Source: Heliocidaris erythrogramma (taxonomy: Eukaryota; Echinodermata; Echinoidea; Camarodonta; Echinometridae). From it: a stretch of 64,000 nucleotides of DNA. The stretch lies in assembly GCA_025617745.1 (NCBI GenBank), contig CM046853.1, positions 10,866,974 through 10,930,973 of the forward strand. The letters are read 5' to 3'. Numbering within the stretch: the stretch's first letter is position 1; the number at the start of each line of letters is the position of its first letter. The notes below the pieces were generated by a model. It was not told the DNA's origin. It saw only the letters and a list, made by a program, of their open reading frames with translations, and did not search any database. This document shows positions 60,801 to 64,000 of this stretch, in pieces. A program made the translations under genes and the position numbers.

Positions 60801-63276
60801 ATAACCACTTATAATGTGAAAAATGAGCACAGAAAACGGGATTCCAGCGGGACTTGAACCCGAGACCTCCGGATTGCTAGACCGGCGCTCTACCGACTGA
60901 GCTATGGAATACCCCAGTACGTGTTCGTCCCAGAAACCCCATAGTTTTCAATGCTCGTGTGGTCAGAAGCTATAGAAACCAGACATAAACCCGAAGGATC
61001 GTAATCAACTTGGGGATAAATGCGTGGGATCACGGTTAGGTGATGCAGCTTTTTGTATATTTTAATAAATTCGAGTAGGGGAAACTGACCAGAAATATAT
61101 AATGAAGTGAAAAATGAGCAAAGAAAACGGGATTCCAGCGGGACTTGAACCCGAGACCTCTGGATTGCTAGACCCTAACCGTGATCCCACGCATTTATCC
61201 CCAAGTTGATTACGATCCTTCGGGTTTATGTCTGGTTTCTATAGCTTCTGACCACACGAGCATTGAAAACTATGGGGTTTCTGGGACGAACACGTACTGG
61301 GGTATTCCATAGCTCAGTCGGTAGAGCGCCGGTCTAGCAATCCGGAGGTCTCGGGTTCAAGTCCCGCTGGAATCCCGTTTTCTTTGCTCATTTTTCACTT
61401 CAGTATATATTTCTGGTCAGTTTCCCCTACTCGAATTCACTTATAATGTGGACAAAAACCGGGAGCCTTTGTCTTGTGTTTTCATGTTACAGTTGTCTTA
61501 ATTAAATTGCTCTAATGGTTGTATCTTGTACAAACTACAAATGCAACTGTAAAAGGATTCATTATATTAATTGAAGATTATCTTAATTAACCAGTTATAT
61601 ATTCATTAAAATGGATGAAATTAAGCAGTATCCCTCCCCATCCCCCAAAATTGAGTAGACTAAGTGTTACAACTGAAATTACATGGTGTAATTGAGTTTA
61701 CAGACGTGTATCAATCAGACATGGTTATTTACTTCTGGGACCGACCATTGACGTCACCATCCGAAAGACGTATCTCATTTTCGAACCTGTGACGTTCTAA
61801 CGTTGATGATGTTTACGGTTCACCATGTGTGTAAGTCCTGAAAAGGACTGTTGGGTTAGAGAATTAGGATAGAGCAATGAGAAACGAGGGGATATAAAAG
61901 AGCGAGCGAGAGAGAAGGAATACAGAATATATTTCTTGAAAAGGTGAAGTTCTGAAAAGGACTATAGTTAACCAGATGAAATGAGGAGAAGGAGCTCGAC
62001 TTTCCGGACAGCTTGATTGTCCGTCTTAAGGAATGACTTGTAGGCGAAGCTAGAAAGCTGACAACTAGATTAGCTCACATCTCCTATTTTTGCTTGTAAT
62101 TTATCACAGTCAAGAGCAGAATGCCTTGAATGAAGCACTCTTGGAGACAACCGGTTTATACTGGATTGGACTGCATGGAACAGTCAACAAGGGAACTCAT
62201 TATCACTGGGCTACGGGACAGCCTGTAACCTTCACAAATTGGGATACCCAGCAGCCGGGTAAGTTTGCTGAATTTCAATCTTGAGATTTTTTTTTAATTC
62301 GATGTTTTGATAGTTTCATATTCTACGATGACAGAAAATGATGACAAAGCCCAAAGACCTTTATTTGAGTATAAGACAGGGTTGTCTAAAAGTATAGGTG
62401 TCTTTGACTCGAGGTGTTACCCAACACAAGACTCTGCAAATTTAATAATGACACCATCATTTTGTGTAATATGTAATTGTTTTTTTACAGAGGCGTATCA
62501 GCTAAATTTTATTATCTGAAGACCTATACCGTCACCATCCGAAACATGCGACTTGGTTTTGAATCGGGGTCGGTTTCTAGACAAACCCAGTCATTGATAC
62601 CAGTTTCGAATTTCTAGTCACAAGTAGACGGATTGTATAACAGTACACAGAAATACACCTTTAAAATGAATGAAATACAAAATGAATATATTACACTCCC
62701 TTTTTAAATAGGAAATGACAAGCATCCTTGTATAGCAGTAGCTGCTGGTGAAACTCGAACAGGTCAGTGGGATGACCAAGACTGTGATGGTAGATACTCG
62801 GCTATATGTCAGAAGCCCCGACATGCTGGGGTAGAACCTGATCTACCAGCGACACCATCACCTACTGGAAGTTGTCCCGCGGGCTGGAGCTCTTATGAAA
62901 GCTACTGCTACCTGGTATGAATGTAGTATTGGATTAAAGCGATACATTGTTGGTTACGGTTATGGAGTATGTGTGGTGAGAGAGAGAGAGAGAGAGAAGG
63001 GGAGGGAGATTAAGTGAAGGAGACATAGACAGAGAGAAGGTCTATTTAACATGTTTTTTATATCTCATCATTGCTGTTGATGAAATGATAAGGTATGAAT
63101 TGTATGTATGTCTACCAGGTAGTGCGGCAGACGAATGAAACCAAACGTAAGGACTACTTTGACGCTTCTGAGGACTGCTTCTTAAGAACATATAACTTTG
63201 AGACAACCCTCGCTAGTTTCCACAGCATCGGAGAGGAGCAGTTTGTCGCAGAATTGGTCAAAGACATGACACCAAG
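18032..63276 (+). CDS. Mosaic C-type lectin / kringle / PAN protein gene (3' end beyond the window)
   Basis: Exons: 18032-18098; 19650-19804, 20365-20489, 21135-21268; 22292-22389, 22996-23115, 23775-23854, 24059-24165; 24674-24803, 26783-26865, 27519-27650, 28536-28607; 29273-29305; 29905-30063, 32205-32290, 32519-32672; 32961-32993; 33740-33868, 34569-34667; 35151-35288, 35759-35875; 36141-36272, 45731-45844; 46450-46563, 46895-47146, 47465-47581; 48695-48829, 49826-49945; 51829-51990, 52370-52486, 53063-53176; 53642-53683; 54226-54402, 55024-55183, 55734-55975, 56604-56763, 57246-57367; 58518-58667, 59107-59264, 59687-59836, 60641-60777, 62110-62258, 62712-62914, 63119-63276. All junctions keep frame. 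Order: signal peptide, CTLD1-4, five kringles (PAN in the fourth), CTLD5-10. There is no protease or membrane segment in view. Inferred role: secreted or surface glycan recognition, possibly immune. It could in principle be more than one transcription unit. Confidence 0.75.
19650..21268 (+). CDS. CTLD1 (three exons)
   Basis: Exons 19650-19804, 20365-20489 and 21135-21268. It starts [20 protein letters not shown], with the core WIGLSD and the end [18 protein letters not shown]. All CTLD cysteines are present. The Ca-site loop reads SGRPSHS where EPN or QPD would stand, so classical sugar binding is unlikely in this domain. Confidence 0.85.
20908..20989. mobile_element. 82-bp palindromic MITE of the GTTAAC/AGAAGGG family
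   Basis: The ends are TCGTCTGTTTGGAGCCAGAA and its near-complement (TTCTGGCTCTAAACAGGCGA), with GAGTTAAC next to each arm. The same arm word recurs at 30370-30442, 36572-36900 and 44060-44372. Confidence 0.7.
21715..22150. repeat. Palindromic element made of TTCCGAA repeats
   Basis: About a dozen copies of GGTTCGTAATTCCGAAAATG-like units run one way up to about 21975 and the opposite way after about 21990 (AACCTTCGGAATTATGAACC). The outer ends TCGTTTTCCGAAGGTTCG and CGAACCTTCGGAAAACGA-like match, at some distance from the edges. It lies in the intron between CTLD1 and CTLD2. No ORF is seen. Confidence 0.7.
22292..24165 (+). CDS. CTLD2 (four exons)
   Basis: Exons 22292-22389, 22996-23115, 23775-23854 and 24059-24165. 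It begins [16 protein letters not shown], with the core SLWIGYK and the end [17 protein letters not shown]. The Ca loop is NEPYLD: Glu-Pro is kept but Asn is Tyr. Sugar binding is therefore doubtful. Confidence 0.85.
22675..22850. repeat. Degenerate (TTTA)n/(TA)n microsatellite
   Basis: A run of TTTATTTAT-like units with ATATAT inside the CTLD2 intron. It produces a spurious Leu/Ile/Tyr-rich ORF. Confidence 0.85.
23194..23351. mobile_element. MITE with GGGCCCCGTTGCATAAA ends
   Basis: The ends GGGCCCCGTTGCATAAA and TTTATGCATCGGGGCCC are inverted copies. Next to each are ACCATTAATGGTAA palindromes and further ACCATGGTAAC-type motifs. It is about 158 bp and non-coding. Confidence 0.75.
24488..24640. 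repeat. (CT)n microsatellite
   Basis: CT-rich tract just upstream of the CTLD3 first exon. It may serve as part of an extended polypyrimidine tract for the acceptor at 24673. Confidence 0.8.
24674..28607 (+). CDS. CTLD3 (four exons)
   Basis: Exons 24674-24803, 26783-26865, 27519-27650 and 28536-28607. It begins [16 protein letters not shown], with the core NMWLGISD and the end [16 protein letters not shown]. The Ca loop reads [10 protein letters not shown], not EPN or QPD, so it is a non-canonical lectin fold. Its introns carry several mobile elements. Confidence 0.85.
24841..24930 (-). repeat. Body fragment of the 7SL-like SINE
   Basis: The complement of this segment contains CGTCTTTCGGATGGTGACGT and AGACGTAAATAATCATA, the body words of the split SINE at 14806. 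The head is missing. Confidence 0.75.
25153..26230. mobile_element. AT-rich TIR element with TA target duplication
   Basis: The ends CACACAGAGAAAT and ATTTCTCTGTGTG are flanked by TA on both sides (25151-25152 and 26231-26232). The inside is rich in TTTTACATAA/TTTTGTAAAA words. Three direct repeats of about 80 bp (GTTAAATAGGAACTCCATAA) lie at 25190-25370. There is no transposase. A SINE fragment (25454-25525) is nested in it. The ends and TA duplication suggest a non-autonomous Tc1/mariner-type element; that class is inferred. Confidence 0.7.
25454..25525 (-). repeat. 7SL-like SINE head fragment nested in the AT-rich element
   Basis: Its complement begins CTGGGCGTTGTGGCGTGCGT, then CTGTAATCCAGCTAAC, and after a 25-bp deletion ACCCAGGTTCGAGACTGAG. 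It matches the head at 14806-14890. Confidence 0.75.
26366..26544. mobile_element. 75-bp-arm palindrome carrying hammerhead-ribozyme-like motifs
   Basis: The arms 26366-26445 and 26468-26544 are inverted copies (GTACCCGACAAGCCTGTTTC and its complement) around a loop of about 22 bp. It is preceded by C and A runs. The minus strand of the left arm can fold as a hammerhead. Penelope-like elements are known to carry such ribozymes in inverted terminal repeats, so this may be a pLTR remnant. Confidence 0.75.
26406..26450 (-). ncRNA. Hammerhead-ribozyme-like motif
   Basis: Read on the minus strand: stem I 5' strand TACCC (26450-26446), core CTGAAGA, stem II TGGA/TCTA with loop GAGA, GAAA, stem III ACA/TGT around a 4-nt loop, the cleavage base C (26411), then GGGTA (26410-26406) closing stem I. 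All invariant core bases are present. An A-C mismatch sits at the base of stem II, where G-C is usual. The right arm (26468-26502, plus) has the same core but no stem I partner. Confidence 0.55.
27027..27168. mobile_element. 142-bp foldback MITE
   Basis: The ends CTGGGGAGCGTTTCATCAAG and its complement pair over about 40 bp, including GTGATTTTTAC. It is non-coding and lies in the CTLD3 intron. Confidence 0.75.
28740..28870 (-). repeat. tRNA-derived SINE fragment, minus strand
   Basis: It shares ACACCTGGGT...GTGGCAAATGCAGATTAAT and the GTCTTGCCAAAGGA block with 50228-50290. It then has GGATTCGAACCCC, a B-box complement. Confidence 0.65.
29273..29305 (+). CDS. Linker exon between CTLD3 and CTLD4
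   Basis: A 33-nt, phase 1-1 exon between TTTTAAG and GTAAGT, encoding a short Pro-containing linker ([10 protein letters not shown]). It resembles the linker exon at 32961. Confidence 0.7.
29905..32672 (+). CDS. CTLD4, mannose-type Ca site (three exons)
   Basis: Exons 29905-30063, 32205-32290 and 32519-32672. It begins [16 protein letters not shown], with core YYIGLER. The Ca-site loop is [12 protein letters not shown] and the strand motif is GVWNDITC, so both EPN and WND are intact. In known CTLDs EPN goes with mannose, GlcNAc or fucose binding. This is the best candidate for a sugar-binding domain in the N-terminal half. Confidence 0.9.
30071..30181. mobile_element. GGGTGTTTCATAAA MITE, copy 1
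   Basis: The ends GGGGGTGTTTCATAAA and TTTATGAAACACCACCC are inverted copies. Immediately to its right lies a second element with related ends (30184-30336). Confidence 0.75.
30184..30336. mobile_element. GGGTGTTTCACAAAG MITE, copy 2
   Basis: CTGGGGGTGTTTCACAAAGA and its complement form arms that continue through AGTTAAGTGTGACTTA-like sequence, with arms of about 35 bp. It sits back to back with copy 1. Confidence 0.75.
30482..30835 (+). repeat. 7SL-like SINE interrupted by a 176-bp insert
   Basis: The SINE parts are 30482-30620 and 30797-30835. The head reads GCCTGTAATCCAGCTAACAG and the body CACGTCTTTCGGATGGTGAC; the tail is (AC)n. The insert at 30621-30796 is AT-rich and of unknown origin. 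This copy lacks the TTAA MITE found at 14914. Confidence 0.75.
31274..32040. mobile_element. TTAA-flanked MITE, second copy
   Basis: TTAA at 31270-31273 and 32041-32044. Terminal inverted repeats are AGGAGAATGAAA and TTTCATTCCCCT. Internal ATGGGGGCTGCCATTTTG (about 31422) and its complement (about 31880) are shared with 14914-15809. It lies in the CTLD4 intron. Confidence 0.8.
32961..32993 (+). CDS. Pro/Thr linker exon before the kringles
   Basis: A 33-nt phase 1-1 exon between TTTAACAG and GTAAGT, encoding [11 protein letters not shown]. It is a likely flexible, possibly O-glycosylated hinge between the lectin block and the kringle block. Confidence 0.75.
33255..33560. repeat. Degenerate AGTTCCGAA repeat stretch
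   Basis: CAGTTCCGATG, CAGTTCCGTAG, CAGTTCCAAAG, TAGTTCCGAAG and TAGTTCCGAAA recur every 40-60 bp, resembling the TTCCGAA element at 21715. It is followed by a C run at 33604-33618. Confidence 0.5.
33740..34667 (+). CDS. Kringle 1 (two exons)
   Basis: Exons 33740-33868 and 34569-34667. It starts [13 protein letters not shown], with [18 protein letters not shown] and the end DCDVPECG. The six kringle cysteines and the NYCRNP/PWCY motifs are present. The split before the NYCRNP half is the usual kringle intron position. Length is close to the usual 80 residues. Confidence 0.9.
35151..35875 (+). CDS. Kringle 2 (two exons)
   Basis: Exons 35151-35288 and 35759-35875. It starts [18 protein letters not shown], with [17 protein letters not shown] and the end YCGIPKCN. 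Phase 1 throughout, same architecture as kringle 1. Confidence 0.9.
36141..45844 (+). CDS. Kringle 3, split by a 9.5-kb intron
   Basis: First half 36141-36272 ([20 protein letters not shown]); second half 45731-45844 ([20 protein letters not shown], ending PCIVPHCA). Phases match (1/1). The intron 36273-45730 is by far the longest in the gene. It holds repeats and a possible minus-strand gene. An unseen cassette exon in it cannot be excluded. Confidence 0.85.
36572..36900. repeat. GTTAAC/AGAAGGG family element
   Basis: It starts TCGTCTGTTTGGAGCCAGAA followed by GGGCGTTAACTC. Inverted words GCGCCCTTCTGG (36784) and GTTAACGCCCTTCTGGCTC (36842-36860) follow. It is related to 20908, 30370 and 44060. 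Confidence 0.65.
36901..39354. other. AT-rich intron stretch without a supported gene
   Basis: It contains a C/A run at 37615-37640, CT-rich DNA to about 37800 and long AT-rich sequence. Part could be the 3' UTR of the possible minus-strand gene at 39355. A (GA)n tract lies at about 39470-39545. Nothing else is recognised. Confidence 0.4.
39355..42845 (-). CDS. Possible minus-strand gene or gene remnant in the kringle 3 intron
   Basis: Minus-strand pieces with splice-like borders: an ATG exon 42845-42827 (MGEEDF, then GTAAG); a segment from 42283 after a good acceptor (ATG at 42277, then [18 protein letters not shown]); 40708-40600 (phase 0 to 1, [17 protein letters not shown], donor GTATGT); and a terminal exon 39459-39355 ([20 protein letters not shown], ending TAA). 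Each reads like protein, but the phases do not join cleanly. The piece at 40101-39997 has good splice borders but is closed in all frames. An inverted-repeat element lies at 41723-42205. I do not recognise the family. A decayed gene is as likely as a live one. Confidence 0.35.
41723..42205. mobile_element. Inverted-repeat element with arms of about 160-195 bp
   Basis: 41723-41880 and 42010-42205 are diverged inverted copies (shared GACATTCAGAGACACA, TATAATGGTAGAACA and ATCAGAGATGTA). It appears inserted between pieces of the possible minus-strand gene. Confidence 0.65.
42827..43095. repeat. Inverted duplication of a start-codon region
   Basis: Minus 42875-42827 and plus 43050-43095 are inverted copies: each has GCGACCGACCA, then AATGGGCGA or ATGGGCGAAG, then GAAGA. 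Only the minus copy keeps GTAAG after the MGEEDF codons. The flank to 43620 is richer in CpG than the rest of the intron. Confidence 0.5.
43096..44050. other. CpG-richer stretch without a supported gene
   Basis: From about 43300 to 43600 CpG-containing words such as CGCGATCGCG and GCCCGCGGCGACC are frequent, unlike the surrounding AT-rich intron. It may be a promoter-like region. The ORFs here are short and in conflicting frames. Confidence 0.35.
44060..44372. repeat. Cluster of GTTAACGCCCTTCTGG words
   Basis: Six words of the GTTAAC/AGAAGGG family in both orientations: 44062, 44108, 44140, 44171, 44207 and 44340. The last is followed by CTCCAAACAGATGATA, the outer arm found at 20908. Confidence 0.65.
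44380..45730. other. Intron stretch with a small hairpin
   Basis: 45296-45421 has arms AACAAGGCATAATAGAGCAG and its near-complement. Otherwise I see nothing beyond degenerate, purine-rich sequence. Confidence 0.45.
46450..47581 (+). CDS. Kringle 4, with a PAN exon between its two halves
   Basis: First half 46450-46563 ([16 protein letters not shown], ending NEFYP); second half 47465-47581 ([20 protein letters not shown], ending YCGVPECN). Both junctions are phase 1. Between the halves lies the PAN exon 46895-47146, also phase 1-1. Skipping that exon restores a normal kringle. The 3' border at 47581/47582 is tandemly repeated downstream. Confidence 0.85.
46895..47146 (+). CDS. PAN/apple domain exon inside kringle 4
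   Basis: A 252-nt phase 1-1 exon after acceptor TTGTCGCAG. It encodes [44 protein letters not shown] and DQDYYERN. The Cys spacing and the DYYER ending fit PAN_1/apple modules, as in plasminogen and HGF, where PAN lies before the kringles and not within one. The donor GTAGAT is weak, which fits optional use of the exon. Confidence 0.8.
47520..48215 (+). repeat. Tandem array of an exon-end/5' splice-site unit
   Basis: The last 60 nt of kringle 4's second exon plus the first intron bases recur about nine more times (units about 58-75 bp). Each unit runs CTTTGATAACATTCATA...GAACTGATTGGTCATACTGTGG, AGTGCCAGAATGTAATC, then GTAAGTATG or a variant. Donor-like positions fall near 47582, 47641, 47713, 47785, 47852, 47924, 47994, 48066, 48138 and 48210. 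Intact GTAAGTATG is kept in at least four. Reading past the first donor meets a TGA after a few codons. Confidence 0.85.
48695..49945 (+). CDS. Kringle 5 (two exons)
   Basis: Exons 48695-48829 and 49826-49945. It starts [17 protein letters not shown], with [18 protein letters not shown] and the end [13 protein letters not shown] replaces PWCY, otherwise a normal kringle. The last residues lead by a phase 1 junction into CTLD5. Confidence 0.85.
48905..49080 (-). repeat. tRNA-derived SINE, minus strand
   Basis: The complement has a T-arm-like GGTCCCGGGTTTGATCCTTG preceded by a tRNA-like anticodon arm near 49050, then a body of unrelated sequence ending near CCTGCAGG. It is a different family from 50003. 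Confidence 0.55.
50003..50365 (-). repeat. tRNA-derived SINE, near complete, minus strand
   Basis: The complement starts GAGGTGTTGTGGATCAGTGG (D-arm/A-box), followed by CTGTGAACC and GGTCCAGGGTTCGAATCCC (T-arm/B-box). The body ends AAAGCGCTATATAAATAGAC, with a (TTA)n tail at 50020-50003. The tail resembles the 3' end of the CR1/L2-like LINE fragment next to it. Confidence 0.8.
50490..51200 (+). mobile_element. 3' fragment of a CR1/L2-like LINE
   Basis: In broken frames the segment encodes the C-terminus of a non-LTR RT: SARIV-like residues, [55 protein letters not shown], and a stop at 51051. An A-rich run (50638-50662) and a frameshift break the upstream part. The 3' end has TTGCGCCTTGAGCACATTAG, then GGCGCATTATAAA and (TTA)n. 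It is 5' truncated and dead. Confidence 0.85.
51829..53176 (+). CDS. CTLD5, galactose-type Ca site (three exons)
   Basis: Exons 51829-51990, 52370-52486 and 53063-53176. It begins [18 protein letters not shown], with core FWIGAND. The loop is [13 protein letters not shown] and the strand motif MWSDEQC, so QPD is intact and WND is WSD. In known CTLDs QPD favours galactose or GalNAc. Confidence 0.9.
53642..53683 (+). CDS. Ser/Thr/Pro linker exon
   Basis: A 42-nt phase 1-1 exon between TGTTTCAG and GTAATC, encoding [13 protein letters not shown]. It links CTLD5 to CTLD6. Confidence 0.7.
   Translation, partial: VKPARGRLQHQQL
54226..55800 (+). CDS. CTLD6, galactose-type Ca site
   Basis: Exons 54226-54402 and 55024-55183, and the first part of 55734-55975. 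It begins [16 protein letters not shown], with core YYFFGAND. The loop is [14 protein letters not shown] and the strand motif QWNDEVC, so QPD and WND are both intact. The last exon continues without an intron into CTLD7. Confidence 0.9.
54420..54510. repeat. (AGAGAC)n/(GA)n microsatellite
   Basis: Purine-rich simple repeat in the CTLD6 intron, just after the first exon donor. Confidence 0.8.
55801..57367 (+). CDS. CTLD7 (shares an exon with CTLD6)
   Basis: It continues from exon 55734-55975 through 56604-56763 and 57246-57367. It begins [20 protein letters not shown] and lacks the N-terminal Cys pair. The core is IFWLGVND and the loop [13 protein letters not shown] (EPN). The WND position reads WSCDND, so one Ca ligand is uncertain. 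Confidence 0.85.
57430..57890. repeat. Clustered (TA)n microsatellites
   Basis: Five (TA)n runs separated by short unique pieces. One piece has three copies of ATTAGGTCGACAGTTG/ATTAAGTCGACAGTTG (57487-57573); another carries the hammerhead-like core at 57646. Confidence 0.85.
57646..57675 (+). ncRNA. Hammerhead core-like motif
   Basis: CTGATGA (57646-57652), stem II GGC-TTCG-GCC (57653-57662), GAAA (57663-57666), stem III ACA-GAC-TGT, then C at 57675. The invariant core is perfect. Only two base pairs of stem I can be drawn because (TA)n abuts the 5' side, so catalysis is doubtful. Confidence 0.4.
57949..58269. mobile_element. Inverted repeat enclosing a tRNA-like gene
   Basis: 57949-58020 and 58200-58269 are inverted copies (GAAATGAGAGAATAATGGTT and GCGTAACTTAAATGAAAGTT in the left arm). 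The tRNA-like gene is in the centre. Confidence 0.75.
58102..58172 (+). tRNA. tRNA-Arg(TCT)-like gene
   Basis: The acceptor stem GTTTCCG/CGGAGAC pairs over 7 bp. The D-arm is GGTCTAGTGGTTAAGGC and the anticodon stem TTGGC/GCCAA has loop GTTCTAA (anticodon TCT). The T-arm is GGTTCGATTCC with one C-C mismatch. A T6 run (58173-58178) gives a Pol III terminator. G at position 32 and the mismatch make a functional tRNA uncertain. Confidence 0.6.
58518..59779 (+). CDS. CTLD8
   Basis: Exons 58518-58667 and 59107-59264 and the first part of 59687-59836. It begins [19 protein letters not shown], again without the N-terminal Cys pair. The core is AWIGLND, the loop [12 protein letters not shown] (EPD) and the strand motif KWADYDC. 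This is a variant Ca site; its specificity cannot be predicted. Confidence 0.85.
59810..62821 (+). CDS. CTLD9
   Basis: It starts in exon 59687-59836 (YDCPM) and continues in 60641-60777, 62110-62258 and 62712-62914. Key parts are [30 protein letters not shown] and QWDDQDC. QPG replaces QPD. The donor at 60778 (GTAGGT) splits a Tyr codon; the join to 62110 keeps the frame. Confidence 0.8.
60839..60914 (-). tRNA. tRNA-Ala(AGC)-like copy, minus
   Basis: Inverted partner of 61299-61374. It has the A-box TAGCTCAGTCGGTAGAGCGC, loop CTAGCAA and a B-box GGTTCAAGTCC. It is probably part of the mobile foldback, not a host gene. Confidence 0.5.
61299..61374 (+). tRNA. tRNA-Ala(AGC)-like copy, plus
   Basis: It has GGTATTCCATAGCTCAGTCG, then the anticodon arm CCGG-TCTAGCAAT-CCGG (a T-T closing mismatch), T-arm CGGGTTCAAGTCCCG and acceptor GGAATCC. 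A TTTT run follows. The acceptor has an extra or mismatched base at its 5' end, so it is likely a tRNA pseudogene inside the repeat. Confidence 0.5.
61698..61790 (-). repeat. 7SL-like SINE body fragment
   Basis: The complement has CGTCTTTCGGATGGTGACGT and GTAAATAACCATG, matching the SINE body. A diverged piece with GTCACCATCCGAAA follows at 62530-62543. Confidence 0.65.
62867..63276 (+). CDS. CTLD10, partial
   Basis: It begins at the end of exon 62712-62914 ([15 protein letters not shown]) and continues in 63119-63276 ([32 protein letters not shown]). It ends in phase 2 before GTTAGC. The Ca-site half lies beyond the window. Confidence 0.8.
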
Positions 63277-63616
63277 GTTAGCTCAGTAATCTAATTACCA
63301 CGAACCCACTTTGGGGAATAACTTTAATTTAACATTGTTTTCATAAAGATATAAAAATGAAATGATTGTACCACTGACAATCGTCTATGTGCATGGTGAT
63401 GATTATAATGACATTAATAATAAATAACATAATATCGACAAATAAAATAGATGATTACGATAATAATGATAATAATGAAAATAATATTAATAGGATATTT
63501 ACGAAGATGATAGTAGTAATGATACTGATGATATTGACGTCCGTTATGATAATGATAAGAACAATACTTATAATATTGTTGGTCATAATGACCAATGACA
63601 TGGTTATTAGAATTCA

Positions 63617-64000
63617 TTAAAGGGAAGCTTCAGTTTTGGGTAAGTTGAAAATTATCGGTGAGCTTTCTCATTCCTTTTATGCAAGATTGGAAGAACATCT
63701 GAAAGGGATTGCTCTTCGAATGCCCTCATATTCGAAATATGACCAGAAAAGCCTGAAGTGTTAGGGCCGAACATTCATGCCATATGTGTGCACAGCCCCA
63801 TACATCCATTCCTGTGTTTAGTGCATGTGTTCTGCAGAGAGATTGTGTCAATTTCTTATCATTTTGATGATTCCAAAACCTCTCAGTATACACCAACTAT
63901 TATGTAGACATGGTCAACCAATTGCTTTGAGATTTTTTCACAATGTTATCTCATGACCAGAACTCAACTTTATCTTTAAGTGTAAATACATCTATATATA
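63617..64000. mobile_element. Possible TTAA MITE, left end only
   Basis: TTAA at 63617-63620 is followed by AGGGAAGCTTCAGTTTTGGG, similar in style to the AGGAGAAT/AGGGGAAT ends of the two complete TTAA MITEs. The right end is outside the window. A degenerate (GAT/AAT)n tract precedes it at 63390-63560. Confidence 0.4.

Larger units (their letters stand above)
60830..61440. mobile_element. Foldback with three tRNA-Ala(AGC)-like copies
   Basis: 60830-61038 and 61173-61385 are near-perfect inverted copies. The centre holds a further, truncated copy of the tRNA-like 3' half with its trailer (61050-61172, minus). The trailer (AATCCCGTTTTCTTTGCTCA on the plus copy) and the GAATTCGAGTAGGGGAAACT flank recur at both outer places. 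It lies in the CTLD9 intron. Confidence 0.8.

Noticed and set aside
1..64000. CRISPR array, bacterial operons or riboswitches
   Set aside because: The intron-exon structure, SINEs and LINEs show a eukaryotic genome; the regular repeats are satellite or splice-site arrays without spacers.

Overview
This is eukaryotic, intron-rich, AT-rich DNA from an invertebrate animal. The mosaic of C-type lectin, kringle, PAN and EGF modules and the dense load of small inverted-repeat transposons fit a marine deuterostome such as an echinoderm. That placement is an inference; nothing in the window proves the taxon.

Two host genes on the + strand occupy most of the window. The first (about 1553-5425) is the 3' end of a secreted or extracellular protein. 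It has four EGF-like modules, each on a 96-nt phase 1-1 exon, then a Cys-rich exon and a C-terminal EMI-like segment. Its 5' end lies to the left of the window, and the intron at the left edge carries a 1.37-kb higher-order tandem repeat. The second gene (18032 to beyond 63276) starts with a signal-peptide exon and can be followed exon by exon with compatible phases and GT-AG borders. It reads: four C-type lectin domains (CTLDs), a Pro-rich linker, five kringles (the fourth split by a PAN/apple exon), then CTLDs 5-10, with the gene running off the right edge. CTLD4 (EPN/WND) looks like a mannose-type Ca-dependent site and CTLD5-6 (QPD) like galactose-type sites; several others have lost the motif. 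I infer a secreted or surface recognition molecule with many glycan-binding modules.

Between the genes (8278-16009) lies a nest of transposons. A 113-bp-arm foldback element was split by a SINE whose head resembles 7SL RNA. That SINE was split by a TTAA-flanked MITE and abutted by a Penelope-like (GIY-YIG) fragment. An apparently intact 5.7-kb two-ORF LINE (I/Jockey-type, RNase H, 12-bp target duplication) then inserted at the junction. Introns of the lectin gene hold further copies of these families, tRNA-derived SINEs, a CR1/L2-like LINE fragment, several foldback MITEs, a hammerhead-ribozyme-like motif, and tRNA-like genes inside inverted repeats. The 9.5-kb intron inside kringle 3 may hold a small minus-strand gene or gene remnant (39355-42845).

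The observations I rank highest are: the PAN exon inside a kringle; a tandem array of about nine extra copies of an exon/5' splice-site junction (47520-48215); the 7SL-like SINE family; the hammerhead-like motif in a 75-bp-arm palindrome (26406-26450); and the ABC higher-order repeat carrying nuclear-receptor-like DR1 sites. All exon models are by eye and lack transcript support.
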